50,853 bases of DNA. Origin: DATATB01 sp036268995 (GTDB lineage Bacteria > Planctomycetota > Planctomycetia > Pirellulales > PNKZ01). The position numbers and the translations under genes are program-made. Shown one piece after another: positions 24,791 through 34,396 of the stretch (its first letter is position 1; each line of letters opens with the position of its first letter). The stretch covers positions 1 through 50,853 of the forward strand of contig DATATB010000093.1 of assembly GCA_036268995.1 (NCBI GenBank). The letters are read 5' to 3'. The notes under the pieces were generated by a model that searched no databases, was not told where the DNA came from, and saw only the letters and a program-made list of their open reading frames with translations.

Positions 24791-26155
24791 TTAGATTTCC
24801 AGGCGGCCGTTGGAATCGCCGAACTGCTCGACCGGCACCTTGAGCGCGTCGAGCATGCTCACGTACAGGTTCGTCATCGGAGTCGGTTGCGTTAGCTTCA
24901 GGTGGCGAGAGGCGTGCAAAAGGCCGCCGCCGTGTCCGGCCAGGATGACCGGCAGGTTATTGTGTTGATGACGATTGCCGTCGGAAAGACCGCTGGCGTA
25001 GACGATCATGGAATTCTCGAGCAGCGTGCGACCGTCGCGATCCTTCGTATTGCGCAGCCGGCCGAGAAAATAAGCCAGTTCGCCCGTATAGAACGCGTCG
25101 ATCTTGGCGATTTTTTCCAGCTTGGCCTTGTCGTTCATGTGGTGCGACAGCGAATGATGGCCGTCGCGGATGCCGATGTCTTCAAAGGTGCGATTGCTGC
25201 CGTCGTGGGCCATGAGGAACGTGGCGATCCGCGTCGAGTCGGTCTGAAACGCGAGCACGAGCATATCGCTCATCAGTCGCAAATGTTGACGATAATTGCC
25301 GGGAATGCCGGAGGGAGTCTCAACGCCGGGGTCGGCCACATCGCCAAAACGTTCGGCCCGCTCGATGCGGCGCTCGATGTCGCGGACGCCGGTCAGATAC
25401 TCGTCGAGCTTGTGCTGGTCGTTGCGGCCCAATTGGCGGTGCAGCCGCTCGGCCTCGTCGGCGGCAAAGTCGAGGATCGATCGCTGCTGCTGTTGCCGCT
25501 GGCGGAAGGCTTCGCTGCGCTGGCCGCTGGAGCCGGCCCCGAACAACCGCTCGAACACCAACCGCGGGTTCGATTCGGGCGCCATGGGCGACGTCGGCGT
25601 GCGCCACGAAAGGTTGAATTGGTAGGCGCACGAATAGCCGGAATCGCATGCGCCCGACTTGCGCACGCCGTCGCAGGACAGTTCGAGCGACGGAAACCGC
25701 GTGGCATCGCCCACGTGCTGGGCCGCCAACTGATCGACCGAAACGCCCAGTTGGATGTCGGCGCCGGCGGTTTTTCTCGGCCGGGCACCGGTGAGAATCG
25801 TGGCATTGGCCCGAGCATGGTCGCCGGCCCCATCCTTGCCGCCGAAGCCGTTGCGCTGCTCGAGGCCGGTGATCACCTGGAAGTCGCTGCGGAAATCGGC
25901 CAGCGGCTCCATCGTGCGATTCAGTTCGTACTTGGCTCCTTCGCCGTTCGGCGTCCAGCAGGCGACGTTCACGCCGTTGGGGATATAGCAAAACGCCATC
26001 CGCAGCGGTGCGCCGGTGGCCGTAGTGGCCTTTGGTCCGGTCCCGGCTGCCAGGGCAGCGTGCCGCGGCGCGAGCCAGTCGAGCGCCGGCAGCGCGATGC
26101 AAACGCCCATCCCGCGCAAAAACTTTCGACGAGCGGCCTGGCGATCGAGAGTCAT
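24791..26155 (-). CDS. DUF1552 family secreted protein
   Basis: The 454-residue protein starts 'MTLDRQAARRKFLRGMG', with twin arginines followed by a hydrophobic stretch ending in 'AALAAG', consistent with Tat export. 'FCYIPNGVNVACWTPNG', 'ITGLEQ', 'DHARANATILTGARP' and the C-terminal 'GHGGGLLHASRHLKLTQPTPMTNLYVSML' are DUF1552 landmarks. The frame is open for 73 residues upstream, but that stretch is antisense-like and overlaps the preceding gene. ATG 26155 begins the Tat signal and lies one base after the stop of the PSD1 protein, the standard planctomycete pairing. The biochemical function is unknown; DUF1552 proteins resemble alkaline-phosphatase/sulfatase-like DUF1501 relatives in context. 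Confidence 0.92.
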   Translation of the reverse strand: MTLDRQAARRKFLRGMGVCIALPALDWLAPRHAALAAGTGPKATTATGAPLRMAFCYIPNGVNVACWTPNGEGAKYELNRTMEPLADFRSDFQVITGLEQRNGFGGKDGAGDHARANATILTGARPRKTAGADIQLGVSVDQLAAQHVGDATRFPSLELSCDGVRKSGACDSGYSCAYQFNLSWRTPTSPMAPESNPRLVFERLFGAGSSGQRSEAFRQRQQQQRSILDFAADEAERLHRQLGRNDQHKLDEYLTGVRDIERRIERAERFGDVADPGVETPSGIPGNYRQHLRLMSDMLVLAFQTDSTRIATFLMAHDGSNRTFEDIGIRDGHHSLSHHMNDKAKLEKIAKIDAFYTGELAYFLGRLRNTKDRDGRTLLENSMIVYASGLSDGNRHQHNNLPVILAGHGGGLLHASRHLKLTQPTPMTNLYVSMLDALKVPVEQFGDSNGRLEI

Positions 26156-26156
26156 G

Positions 26157-28652
26157 CTAGCGGCTCCGTGGTACAGGTGTAGGACTCGATTTTGGCGCTG
26201 CGGCGTCGGCGGCACGCGGGGCGGGTTTTGACCGGGGTGCCGTGGATTGCTGCGATCCGTCGCCGCGGCGTTTTTGGAACGGCGCGCTGTCGACAATGCC
26301 GTGCACAAGCGTTCGCAAGCGGCCGCCGTCGCGCTCGAGCGACGCCACCAGTTTATCGACGGTCGGCGCGTCATAATACTCCATGCCGCGGCCGACGGCG
26401 TAGGTCAGCATCTTTTCGGACAGGCAGCGATAGAAGTCGCCACGCCGCTGGGTGGCAATCACCCGCTCCAGGTCGCGCGTGTCGGCAAATTTCTCGCCCG
26501 TGATCAGCCGGCCGGCCGTATCGATCGGCTTGGCGAATTCGCGCTCGCGCCATAGTCCCAGCGCGTTGTATTCTTCCATCGCCAGCCCGATCGGATCCAT
26601 GCGCGAATGGCACGAGGCGCACAGCGGATCGCGGCGATGCTCTTCCAGGAGCGTTCGCAATAGCGGCCGGCCGCCTTTGCGGACGCTCTTGACGTCCAGC
26701 GGCGGTACATTGGCCGGTGGCGGAGGCGGTGGACTACCGAGCAGATTCTCCAGCACGAACAGGCCCCGCTTGACCGGCGAGGTGTGCGTGGGGTTGGAGG
26801 TCACGAGCAGTACGCTGGCTTGGGTCAGGATACCGCCGCGATGGCCGTCTTTGGCCAGGTTCACTTGACGCATCTTGTCGCCGTCGACACCCTCGATGCC
26901 ATAAAATTTGGCCAGCGGCTCGTTGAGGAACGTGTAGTCGGCCGTCAGCAGATCGAGCGCGCTGGCCCTGCTGCGCAGCACGTGGGCAAACAGCATTTCG
27001 GTCTCTTGTCGCAGGGCCCGCCGCACCGCGCTGTTGAAGACTCGCACGCTGGCATCGCGAGTGGGCAGCCCCAGCACCTTCTTGGCGTCGATGCTGAACC
27101 CATCGACGTCGCGCGTTTGCAGCCATTGGCCGACGAAGTTTTCGACAAACCGCTGGCTGCGCGGATCGTCGAGCATCCGGTCCACTTGTTCGGCCAGTTG
27201 CGCACGCAGCCGCTGGTGCCGCGCCAGGTCGAAGAGCTGATCGTCGGGCAGCGAGCTCCACAAGAAATACGACAACCGCGATGCCAGCGCCAATTCGTCC
27301 AGCGGCACGATCTTGCTCGGATTGTCCGGCTGCGTTTGCAGCTCGGCCCGCAGCAGGAACCGCGGCGACACCAGGATGGCGGTCAGTCCGTCGGCAATCC
27401 CCTGCTCGAAGGTCGGCTGTGGCGTGCGGTCCAGCGGCAGCGCCAAATCCACCAGCCGCTCGAGCGTGACATCGTCGATCGGGCGGCGAAATGCGCGATC
27501 GGCGAAATGCCGCAGAATTTTGGCGGCATATTCCCGCCGGCCCTCGGCATCGGCCGGCGGCGGTCCGTCGAAAAAGACGCGGCGAAACTGGCTGGGGTAT
27601 TCGCGGAGCGTGCCGTCCAGCGGCCCTTGCAATTCGACTTTGCGGACGGTCAGGAACAGCCGGTCCTCGCCCGGCTGCGGCGGATCCAGCGGCGTCAGCT
27701 CGATGCCCAGCGCATGCCGGCCGCGGGACAGCTTCGCCTCGCCGGCCAGCACGATCGTGTTGTTGTTGTCCCAGCCGATTTCCTGACTTTTGAGCGGCTG
27801 GTGATCGACCACCGTGCTGACGCGGGCCGTGTTGGACGTGGCCTCGTCGGCACCGGCCGCGCGGACCTCGAAACGTACCGAATAGCGGCCGGCAACATCG
27901 ATGTTCACCGTCTGCTCGAGCGTGGCCGCGTCGGCAAAGGGAACCTTATAGGCGTTCTTCTTGCTCTTCTTGCCCGCGCGAAAGCCGCCGATCGAGACTC
28001 CTCGACGCGGCACGCCCGGCCCTTCCGGCGGAACCGCCTTGGCGACAACCGCGCGGGCGGCCTCCAGGTATTTTTCCACCAGCAGCGGCGAAATCGTCAG
28101 CACGTCGCCGATCGTATCGAAGCCGTAGCCCGTGTCGTCGGCGGGAAAGGCCTCCTCCGCGTCGAAATCGACGCCCAGCAGATCGTGGATCGTGTACTCG
28201 TATTCCACGCGGTTCAGCCGGCGAATGGTCACGCGGCCCGGGTCGGGATTGGCAGGGTCGAGGTGAAACACCTCGCGCTCGATCCACTGGATGAGCGCCT
28301 GCCGCTCGTGATCCTTGGGCTGGGGCTCATCGGCGGGGGGCATCGACTGGGCCCGCAGGTTCTTCCACACGGCCAGCCACGCGGCGTGCCGCTTCGCACG
28401 ATTCGAATCGTCTACGAGCTTGTCCAGCGCGAGATTGCCTTCCTCGCTGCCGCGGCCGTGACACTCGAAGCAATAGCGGTCGGCAATGCGGCGCATTTCG
28501 GCGGTCGTGGTCGATCGCACCGTCAGCGGAGCCCGCTCGTCGGCCACGGCCACGCTCGCCGCCAGCGTCAGGCAACCTGCAAGTAGCCACGAACGAGCCG
28601 CCAGCGGGTGGACCCCGGCGCGCAAATTCAGCCAAAGATCGACAGTACGCAT
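26157..28652 (-). CDS. PSD1-type cytochrome domain protein (DUF1587/1592/1588/1585)
   Basis: The 831-residue exported protein has an N-terminal signal (to about 'ASVAVADE') and a c-type haem site 'CFECH'. DUF1587 follows ('RLNRVEYEYTIHDLLGVD'), then a beta-rich carbohydrate-binding-like region, DUF1592 ('FADRAFRRPIDDVTLERL', 'ILVSPRFLLRAEL'), DUF1588 ('RGGILTQASVLLVTSNPTHT') with a second haem-like 'CASCH', and DUF1585 at the end ('MLTYAVGRGMEYYD'). These multi-haem-like proteins are numerous in planctomycetes and are thought to act in polysaccharide breakdown, but no reaction is established. Starts at 28667 and 28652 are both possible; I prefer 28652 because it gives a normal signal peptide. 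It is first in an operon with DUF1552. Confidence 0.92.
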   Translation of the reverse strand: MRTVDLWLNLRAGVHPLAARSWLLAGCLTLAASVAVADERAPLTVRSTTTAEMRRIADRYCFECHGRGSEEGNLALDKLVDDSNRAKRHAAWLAVWKNLRAQSMPPADEPQPKDHERQALIQWIEREVFHLDPANPDPGRVTIRRLNRVEYEYTIHDLLGVDFDAEEAFPADDTGYGFDTIGDVLTISPLLVEKYLEAARAVVAKAVPPEGPGVPRRGVSIGGFRAGKKSKKNAYKVPFADAATLEQTVNIDVAGRYSVRFEVRAAGADEATSNTARVSTVVDHQPLKSQEIGWDNNNTIVLAGEAKLSRGRHALGIELTPLDPPQPGEDRLFLTVRKVELQGPLDGTLREYPSQFRRVFFDGPPPADAEGRREYAAKILRHFADRAFRRPIDDVTLERLVDLALPLDRTPQPTFEQGIADGLTAILVSPRFLLRAELQTQPDNPSKIVPLDELALASRLSYFLWSSLPDDQLFDLARHQRLRAQLAEQVDRMLDDPRSQRFVENFVGQWLQTRDVDGFSIDAKKVLGLPTRDASVRVFNSAVRRALRQETEMLFAHVLRSRASALDLLTADYTFLNEPLAKFYGIEGVDGDKMRQVNLAKDGHRGGILTQASVLLVTSNPTHTSPVKRGLFVLENLLGSPPPPPPANVPPLDVKSVRKGGRPLLRTLLEEHRRDPLCASCHSRMDPIGLAMEEYNALGLWREREFAKPIDTAGRLITGEKFADTRDLERVIATQRRGDFYRCLSEKMLTYAVGRGMEYYDAPTVDKLVASLERDGGRLRTLVHGIVDSAPFQKRRGDGSQQSTAPRSKPAPRAADAAAPKSSPTPVPRSR

Positions 28653-28709
28653 GCAGCTTTGCGGCATCAGGAGGGAGTTTGGGGCGGGCGTGCGAGATCT
28701 TGCCCCTCG

Positions 28710-28715
28710 ATTATA
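28710..28715 (-). promoter_or_regulatory. Candidate -10 element for the PSD1/DUF1552 operon
   Basis: On the minus strand this reads TATAAT, a perfect sigma-70 -10 match, about 58 bases upstream of the chosen start. No good -35 box is seen at 16-18 bases, so activator dependence or another sigma factor is possible. Confidence 0.4.
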
Positions 28716-28778
28716 CCGGATCTGCGCGGTTGCGGGAGTATTTCCGGATGGGTGTGCAGTATTTGGGCTCTCAATTCG

Positions 28779-28818
28779 CCTGAATTCCAGCACACTCGCC
28801 TGGATTTCAGCACAGCGG
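28779..28818. repeat. Two adjacent imperfect 20-bp repeats
   Basis: CGCCTGAATTCCAGCACACT (28779-28798) is followed directly by CGCCTGGATTTCAGCACAGC (28799-28818), matching at 17 of 20 bases. They lie between the TPR-like gene end and the PSD1 promoter region. Confidence 0.7.
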
Positions 28819-28854
28819 CCCCTTCGGGGCGACGGGCAAACGATATCCATCTGG

Positions 28855-31800
28855 CTACTGCGCGGGGGGCGTGGCCGGCGCGTGGGGGCGGTGGGCGACG
28901 ACGCGCGCTAACAGTTCCTGGAACTGTTTGACGGACTCGGGGCCGTGCAGGTTGGGGTAGAGGGCCAAGGTGGCTTTGAGCGCTTGTTCGGCTTGGAGCA
29001 GTTTTTTGTCGTCGCCCGACGCGCGGGCTTCGCGGAAAAGGCAGTCGGCCATGTTGTAAACGGCGTCGTAGTATTCCGGCGGTTTGGGCTGCAGGCCCTG
29101 TAGTACGTTGCGCACGCGCGTCCAGGCGGCCACCGCCTTGGGCAGCTTTTCCGGCTTCAACTTCGACCAGTCCTGCAAGACTTGGGCCTGGTGAATCATC
29201 GGCTCGAGGACTTGCGGATTGTCGGCGACGAGGCGGTCGGCCTCGGACGAGGCCTCGGCGTAGCGGCGCTCGGCGCGCAATAGATCGACAACCAACAGCC
29301 GGACCTGGGTCAGCACGCGCACCATCTGCGGCGTCGGATCGTGCAACTCTTCGGCCGATTGCCGCAAGGCCCCCTGCAAAAAGGCCACGGCCTGGGCACG
29401 ACGCGACAAGTCGCGGCACACGGTGCCGAGATACACACGGTCGGAGAGCGAAAACTGCTTGCGCTCGGCCAGCTTGTCCAACAGCCCGGCCAACTGCAAT
29501 GAGGCGCTGGGCTGCGTGCCCGGCAGGCCGTCGGCCGGCGGCTGCTTGTCGGCGGGCAGCGATTTGACCAGTCGGACGTAATCCACCAGCGCCGAGTTTA
29601 CCTGCCGCAGATCGGGGCCGGCTTCCAGCAGCAGTGCGGCCGCTTCGTGCGCTTTGGCCAGTTGGTGATTGGCGATATAGACCTTCATTGCCACGGCATA
29701 GGCGCGCATGCCCGTCGCATCCGGGGCCCGGCCGCCAGCGAGCTTAAGCGAGGCAATCAAGCGCTCCGCGAGCGGCGCGGCCTGCTCGGGTTGATTCAAT
29801 GCCAGACGGATTTCGGCCAACATGAGCAGGGCGTCGCGCAGTTCCTCCGGCAGCGGGCTGCCAGGGCTGAGTGTTTTGCTCTCCGCGCCGATCAGCGTTT
29901 CCAAGGCCGCGACCGCTTTGAGCGCCGGTGCAGGCTGGCCCGATTTGTCGGCTGCCCGCTTGGGCTGCTCCAGATGTTGTTTCCAATAGAGTTGGGCAGT
30001 CAGATACAGCGCCGCGCGATAATGTTCCGATGTCGGTCCGATTTTCTCCAGCAGCGGCAGCGCAGCGGCCAGATCATTGTGCATGAGCTTCAGCCGGGCC
30101 AGTGTGAGCCGCGCGTCGTCGGCCTGGGAACTTGTGGGCCAGCGCTGGACGACATTCGTGGCGAGTTGCTCGACGCGTGCCTCGGCCGTCGCCTTTTCGG
30201 CAGCTTCCGCCGTGGACATGGCTTTATAGGCCGCGCTGACGGCCAGCAGTGCGGCCGCCGGAGCGACGTCGCCGACCTGCGGATCGCGAGCCAGCGCATC
30301 GGCCGTGCTGATAGCCGCGTCCAGCTTGCCGGCAAAGTATTGCACACGCGCGAGTTCCAGTTTCGCCTCCGGCACCCGCTTGATGTCGGCCGGCTCGTGG
30401 GCCATCTCGATTGCCCGGTTGTAACCCTCGATCGCTTCGTCCCAGAGGCCATTGCGGGCGGAGGCCGCGGCCACGGCGAGCGCTTCGGCAAAGTCGGCTC
30501 CGCCGCCGCCATCGCCATCCTTCAGATATTTGCGCCACAAGAGCACCGCTTCGCGCTGGTGGCTGCCGGGCAGCTTGGCGATTTCAGCCAAGACGGCGAG
30601 CGCCGACTTCGTCAGCCCGGTGCGCTCGTCGCCGGAGAGCGTGACGGCCTTCGCCAGTTTCAGCTGGCACAAGGCGAGCGAAATTTCCAGGTTGCCGGAG
30701 GAGTGCCCGGCGCCGAATTGTTCGACCCATTGCTCACCTTCGGCGATGGCTTCGTCGCGCTCGCCCTGCTTGTCGAGCAAGTCGAGCCGGCGGCCTTCGG
30801 CCTGGCACAGCAGGTCCATGACTTCCGGCGCAAGCTGGCGGTCGGCGCTGTGGGGCACGATGGCCAGCACTTCGTCGTAAATGTCCAGCGCCGTTTCAAT
30901 GTTGCCGAGTTGCTCTTCGACGCGGCCCTGCCAGAAATGGGCCACCAGCCCCAACCGGCCGAGGCGATGCCGTTGAAACAGCTTGTCGAAGCCTTCGGCG
31001 GCGGCTTTCAGTGATTCTTGTTTCGAGAACTCGTCGGCCGGGCCGTACGTCTGGGCGAGGTCATAGTCGACGATCACCGTCTTGAACTCGGCATCGAGCC
31101 ATTGCTCCTCGACCAGCGACCGCTCGGTGGGCATCTTCGCCTTGGGCTTCGCCAGCGGCCGCGGCTCCGCCGCGGCCGCAGAGTGCGGCAGGGTTTTGAC
31201 CGTGCCTTTGGCGTGCCCACGCGTGCCCGGCTTGCGAGCAGGGGGCACGATCGCAGGGGGCGTCGCCGGCCGCTGTTCGACGGGCGCCGGCATGGCGGCC
31301 AATTGCTCGGCGAGCTCGCGGGCGGCTTTGGCAAAATTCGGCCGGGCCGCTTCGAATTCCTGGCGCGCCTCGCCCAGCTTCGCCGGACGAACGTCGGCTG
31401 GTCCCGACTGGGCCGAACGCAGCAGCTCCTGACCCCGGTCCAGGGACAGCTCGCCCAGCAGGGCATGCGCTCCGCCGAGTCCAGGTCGATCGCCGTTCTC
31501 GCTCAGGAAATGATCGAGATGCGTGCGAGCCGAAGCCAGCCGGCGCGACCGGGCTTCGCTGCTGCCGGCCTCTTCGGCGGCAATCCGCAGGCTGCGGGCC
31601 AAATCCAACTCGAGCGCGGCTTGGATATTGGCCGGCAGGTCCGAGCGTTGACCCTGCGCCTGGACGTAATCGACGGCCGCATCGCCATAACCGCGCGCCC
31701 AGAGCCCGTGCAGGAATGCCCGATACGGCTCGGCGGCCACGCATCGCGGTGCGCCGCAGGCAATAAGCATCAGCGCCGCGGCGGGCATCAGCACGGCGGC

Positions 31801-31866
31801 GGGCAGCAACTTCGAACAGACGCCTCGCCCGAGCGGGCGGGCAGGGGATGGCGGAGCACGGTGCAT
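28855..31866 (-). CDS. Large secreted TPR-like repeat protein
   Basis: The 1003-residue protein begins with a basic stretch and a hydrophobic signal ending near 'GAPRCVAAEP'. The rest is almost entirely helical with Ala-rich tetratricopeptide-like pairs, for example around 'GNIETALDIYDEVLAIVP', 'LWDEAIEGYNRAIEMAHEP' and 'YAEASSEADRLVADNP'. A Lys/Pro/Arg-rich linker lies at about 205-235. Such proteins are scaffolds for periplasmic complexes. It starts 18 bases after the stop of the toroid gene and is transcribed with it. No catalytic motif is seen, and I cannot name a partner beyond the neighbour. Confidence 0.83.
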   Translation of the reverse strand: MHRAPPSPARPLGRGVCSKLLPAAVLMPAAALMLIACGAPRCVAAEPYRAFLHGLWARGYGDAAVDYVQAQGQRSDLPANIQAALELDLARSLRIAAEEAGSSEARSRRLASARTHLDHFLSENGDRPGLGGAHALLGELSLDRGQELLRSAQSGPADVRPAKLGEARQEFEAARPNFAKAARELAEQLAAMPAPVEQRPATPPAIVPPARKPGTRGHAKGTVKTLPHSAAAAEPRPLAKPKAKMPTERSLVEEQWLDAEFKTVIVDYDLAQTYGPADEFSKQESLKAAAEGFDKLFQRHRLGRLGLVAHFWQGRVEEQLGNIETALDIYDEVLAIVPHSADRQLAPEVMDLLCQAEGRRLDLLDKQGERDEAIAEGEQWVEQFGAGHSSGNLEISLALCQLKLAKAVTLSGDERTGLTKSALAVLAEIAKLPGSHQREAVLLWRKYLKDGDGGGGADFAEALAVAAASARNGLWDEAIEGYNRAIEMAHEPADIKRVPEAKLELARVQYFAGKLDAAISTADALARDPQVGDVAPAAALLAVSAAYKAMSTAEAAEKATAEARVEQLATNVVQRWPTSSQADDARLTLARLKLMHNDLAAALPLLEKIGPTSEHYRAALYLTAQLYWKQHLEQPKRAADKSGQPAPALKAVAALETLIGAESKTLSPGSPLPEELRDALLMLAEIRLALNQPEQAAPLAERLIASLKLAGGRAPDATGMRAYAVAMKVYIANHQLAKAHEAAALLLEAGPDLRQVNSALVDYVRLVKSLPADKQPPADGLPGTQPSASLQLAGLLDKLAERKQFSLSDRVYLGTVCRDLSRRAQAVAFLQGALRQSAEELHDPTPQMVRVLTQVRLLVVDLLRAERRYAEASSEADRLVADNPQVLEPMIHQAQVLQDWSKLKPEKLPKAVAAWTRVRNVLQGLQPKPPEYYDAVYNMADCLFREARASGDDKKLLQAEQALKATLALYPNLHGPESVKQFQELLARVVAHRPHAPATPPAQ

Positions 31867-31884
31867 GAATGAACTCAGTTGAAC

Positions 31885-33855
31885 TCAATTGCCGGCCGCG
31901 GGCGTCGCGGCACTGCGGTCTTTGGAATCCGCGGCGGGCGAATCGGTGGTTTCGGCCTCGGGGCTGGCAGCAGGCGCCTGGTCGCCCGAACCGTCCAGGC
32001 GATACAGCGGCAGGTAGCGGTAATACACTTCGAGGCTCAGCGTCGAGAGGCTGGTCTGCATCAGGCGTCCGCCATGATGGCCCCACTCGTCGGCGACGGG
32101 TTTTTCCGGATCCCAACTGCCGGTCGCGCAGCCGTCCTTGATCTGCGTCTTGACCAGGATCCGCCGCAGGATCCGATTCCAGGCATCCCACTGTGGGCCT
32201 GGGATGTTGTGCATCACTTGCGTGGCATAGTACCAGTAATAGCAGTCCCGCTCCTCGTTGAGCGGATGGTGACGGTTCAGGTAGCTCAAGCCCTTGACCA
32301 TGATCGCGTCGTTGCGCGCGGCGCCCAGGTATTGCGAACAGAGCAGGCCGACGGCCGACATCGTGGGCGTGGCCTCTTCCCCCTCGAGATACGAAAACTC
32401 GCTGCCTGCCGATCCACTGGCGACGCTCAATAGAAACTTTTTGGCGCCTTTGAGCACGCTAGGCGTGACGCTCAGCCCGGCCATCTGTGCGCTTTTCAAG
32501 GCCATGACCTGCCAGCCGGTGACCGAGGTATCACCCGGCTGTCCCGGATTATAACGCCATCCGCCGCCGGCCGTATTCTGGCTGGTTTCGATGAATTGCA
32601 CCGCGCTTTGTGCGGCCACACCGAGCTTGGGATCGCTGGAGAGCGCGAAGGCCTCGCACAAGGTAATGGTCGCCAGGCCGTGCGTGTACATCAGGGTGAA
32701 GTTGCCGCGGCCGGCGAGGTTGCCATCGGAGAGCTGATTGTTCATGAGCCAATGCAGGCCGCCGCGGAGGGTTTTCTGGTACGGCCCTTTCGATTGGTGC
32801 GTTTGGCCGGCGGCCAGGAATGGCAGCAGGGCCAGGGCCGTGGCGGCGGCGTTGCTCTTGGTGTCGCCGGGGCCGGTACACGTTTTGTCTTTGCAACGAC
32901 GCGAAAAGTCTTCCAGGCTCCAACTGCCATCGGGGCTTTGGTGCCGTACGATCCAGTTGAGGGCCGCCGCCACGGCGCGCTCGGTCTGCCGTGTGCCGCC
33001 GAAGGCGCCGGCCATCGCCTCGCGCATGCCCGAGCCACGGCCGCCAAAGCCGGTTCCGGCCCCGCCGCTGCCGGCGTGATCGCCCGTGCCGACGCCCATG
33101 CCCACTCCGCCGGGCCCCTGCACGGCCGGCCCTGCGCCAATGGCCTTGAATTCGAATCCGCCCATGCCGCCGAGGTGATCCTCGCTGTCGGCGACTTTGC
33201 CGCCCCCTTTTTCCTCGAACACCAGCGAATCGTCGTTGATCTGCTCGATCTGCCCCACCGGCTCGGATGGCTCCAGTGCGGCGGTGTCCAGCACCGAAGG
33301 CTCCAGCGGCGCGTCGCCGAGCTTGAAGCGGACGATGTCGTTTTGGGGCAGCGCGGTGCTCAAAGTGGCGTCGAAGGCCGGCTCGTCGTGGCGGGCCGAC
33401 ATTTGGTAATGGCCCGCCAACAGGCCGATGATGATGATGGCGATGGCGTGCGCGATCGTACTGACCATATGGTAGCGCCCCTTCTCGCGCGCCCAGGCGA
33501 CCAGCCGGTTCCAAAGCATCTTTGGTAGGAACTGTGTGTCATCCAGCGGCTGGCAGACTGGGGGCGGCGCGATGGGCCGATTGCCCACTGCCATGACGTC
33601 GGGCAGGGGGAGCGGCGGGCGCAGCGCCCGGCGTTTGGGCCGCCCGCCACCCAGCGCCAACACGAGCGCCGCTTCGAGCAGGGCCAGCGGCCCCCAGGAC
33701 GTCGATCGGCCAGCCTTGCGGCCAGTGGCCGGGTTCACGCCCTGCTGACGATGCAAATGGCTCGCGTCGTCCAGACCGCCGAAATCGGCAGGCGGCTCAG
33801 CCTGCGCGTCCGGACCGCGCGGCGGCGGATCGACGGGCGGGGATAGTTCGTACAT
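31885..33855 (-). CDS. Membrane-anchored alpha/alpha-toroid (prenyltransferase/squalene-oxidase-like) protein
   Basis: In the 656-residue protein, a Pro-rich N-terminus is followed by a hydrophobic stretch and a clear membrane helix ('STIAHAIAIIIIGLLAGHY'). An acidic/Gly-rich linker then leads to a C-terminal toroid domain with repeated helical hairpins ('AALNWIVRHQSPDGSW', 'GLHWLMNNQLSDGNL', 'AVQFIETSQNTAGGGWRYNP'). The 'W..QSPDGSW' repeats are typical of squalene-cyclase/prenyltransferase-like folds, but the acid motif of true cyclases is not evident, so a structural or ligand-binding role is likelier. ATG 33855 has GGAG five bases upstream; a start 12 codons earlier lacks that. It forms an operon with the downstream TPR-like protein. 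Confidence 0.83.
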   Translation of the reverse strand: MYELSPPVDPPPRGPDAQAEPPADFGGLDDASHLHRQQGVNPATGRKAGRSTSWGPLALLEAALVLALGGGRPKRRALRPPLPLPDVMAVGNRPIAPPPVCQPLDDTQFLPKMLWNRLVAWAREKGRYHMVSTIAHAIAIIIIGLLAGHYQMSARHDEPAFDATLSTALPQNDIVRFKLGDAPLEPSVLDTAALEPSEPVGQIEQINDDSLVFEEKGGGKVADSEDHLGGMGGFEFKAIGAGPAVQGPGGVGMGVGTGDHAGSGGAGTGFGGRGSGMREAMAGAFGGTRQTERAVAAALNWIVRHQSPDGSWSLEDFSRRCKDKTCTGPGDTKSNAAATALALLPFLAAGQTHQSKGPYQKTLRGGLHWLMNNQLSDGNLAGRGNFTLMYTHGLATITLCEAFALSSDPKLGVAAQSAVQFIETSQNTAGGGWRYNPGQPGDTSVTGWQVMALKSAQMAGLSVTPSVLKGAKKFLLSVASGSAGSEFSYLEGEEATPTMSAVGLLCSQYLGAARNDAIMVKGLSYLNRHHPLNEERDCYYWYYATQVMHNIPGPQWDAWNRILRRILVKTQIKDGCATGSWDPEKPVADEWGHHGGRLMQTSLSTLSLEVYYRYLPLYRLDGSGDQAPAASPEAETTDSPAADSKDRSAATPAAGN

Positions 33856-34396
33856 GCAAGCTCCCGAGCCAAACCCACAGCGTCCCACCAAAGCTGTCGG
33901 CCGCTGCCCAGGCCGGCCGATATCCCCACGACGAATATTGACCGGCAGCCGACGCAGCCGGTGAAACTACGGAGTGGCACGACGCTCCAGCGAGAGTGAC
34001 AAGTGCCTAGGCGTTTGCCAAGCGAGCGCTCGCGGCTCGGACCGGCCCTGAGAAACTGGTGCGCAAAGGCGGTTCGTCAGTACTCAATACGAATGCACGC
34101 ACAAAGAGTTGCCGTTTCGATCCGCAATCGGCGCTAGCCAGCGCGATTTTTTCGCAATCCCCGACCATGGAGGATGCCCCTCCCTTTGGGTACGGGGACG
34201 ATCGTACCGGATTGCTTGGGGACCTATCTATCAGGCTATCCCGTCGAATTTCACGGGTCAACAGCCGGCGGCAAGTGGGAAACGATGAATGCTGAAGTAT
34301 GAATGATGAATGCCGGAGCTGGCGTCAGCTCCGGACTTCGGCGAGCTCAGTCGAGCCGCATTCATCATTCCGCATTCATACTTTCGCATTTCCGCT
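33856..34396. other. 541-base intergenic region with repeat element and no convincing gene
   Basis: This lies between the toroid gene start and the stop of the TIGR03009 gene. Short open frames (for example 34007-34261 minus, 34059-34295 plus) lack family resemblance and ribosome sites. The right part holds the hairpin element at 34278-34393. The left part should carry the toroid operon promoter, but no clear boxes are visible. Confidence 0.6.
34278..34393. repeat. Nested hairpin with GATGAATG-type arms, after the TIGR03009 stop
   Basis: Outer arms at about 34278-34313 and 34357-34393 are largely complementary and rich in ATGAATG. Inside is a perfect nine-base stem CCGGAGCTG-GCGT-CAGCTCCGG (34313-34334). 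Read on the minus strand, the element begins GGAAATGCG three bases after the stop of the TIGR03009 gene. It may terminate that transcript. Confidence 0.75.

Noticed and set aside
26156..26374. 73-residue N-terminal extension of the DUF1552 protein
   Set aside because: It overlaps the PSD1 coding end and would bury the Tat signal; ATG 26155 fits the family.
26784..28586. 600-codon open frame on the plus strand
   Set aside because: It is antisense to the PSD1 protein; the composition is Arg/Gln/His-rich as expected for a shadow frame.
34007..34295. Small open frames on both strands between the toroid and TIGR03009 genes
   Set aside because: They lack a ribosome site and family resemblance and overlap each other and the repeat element.
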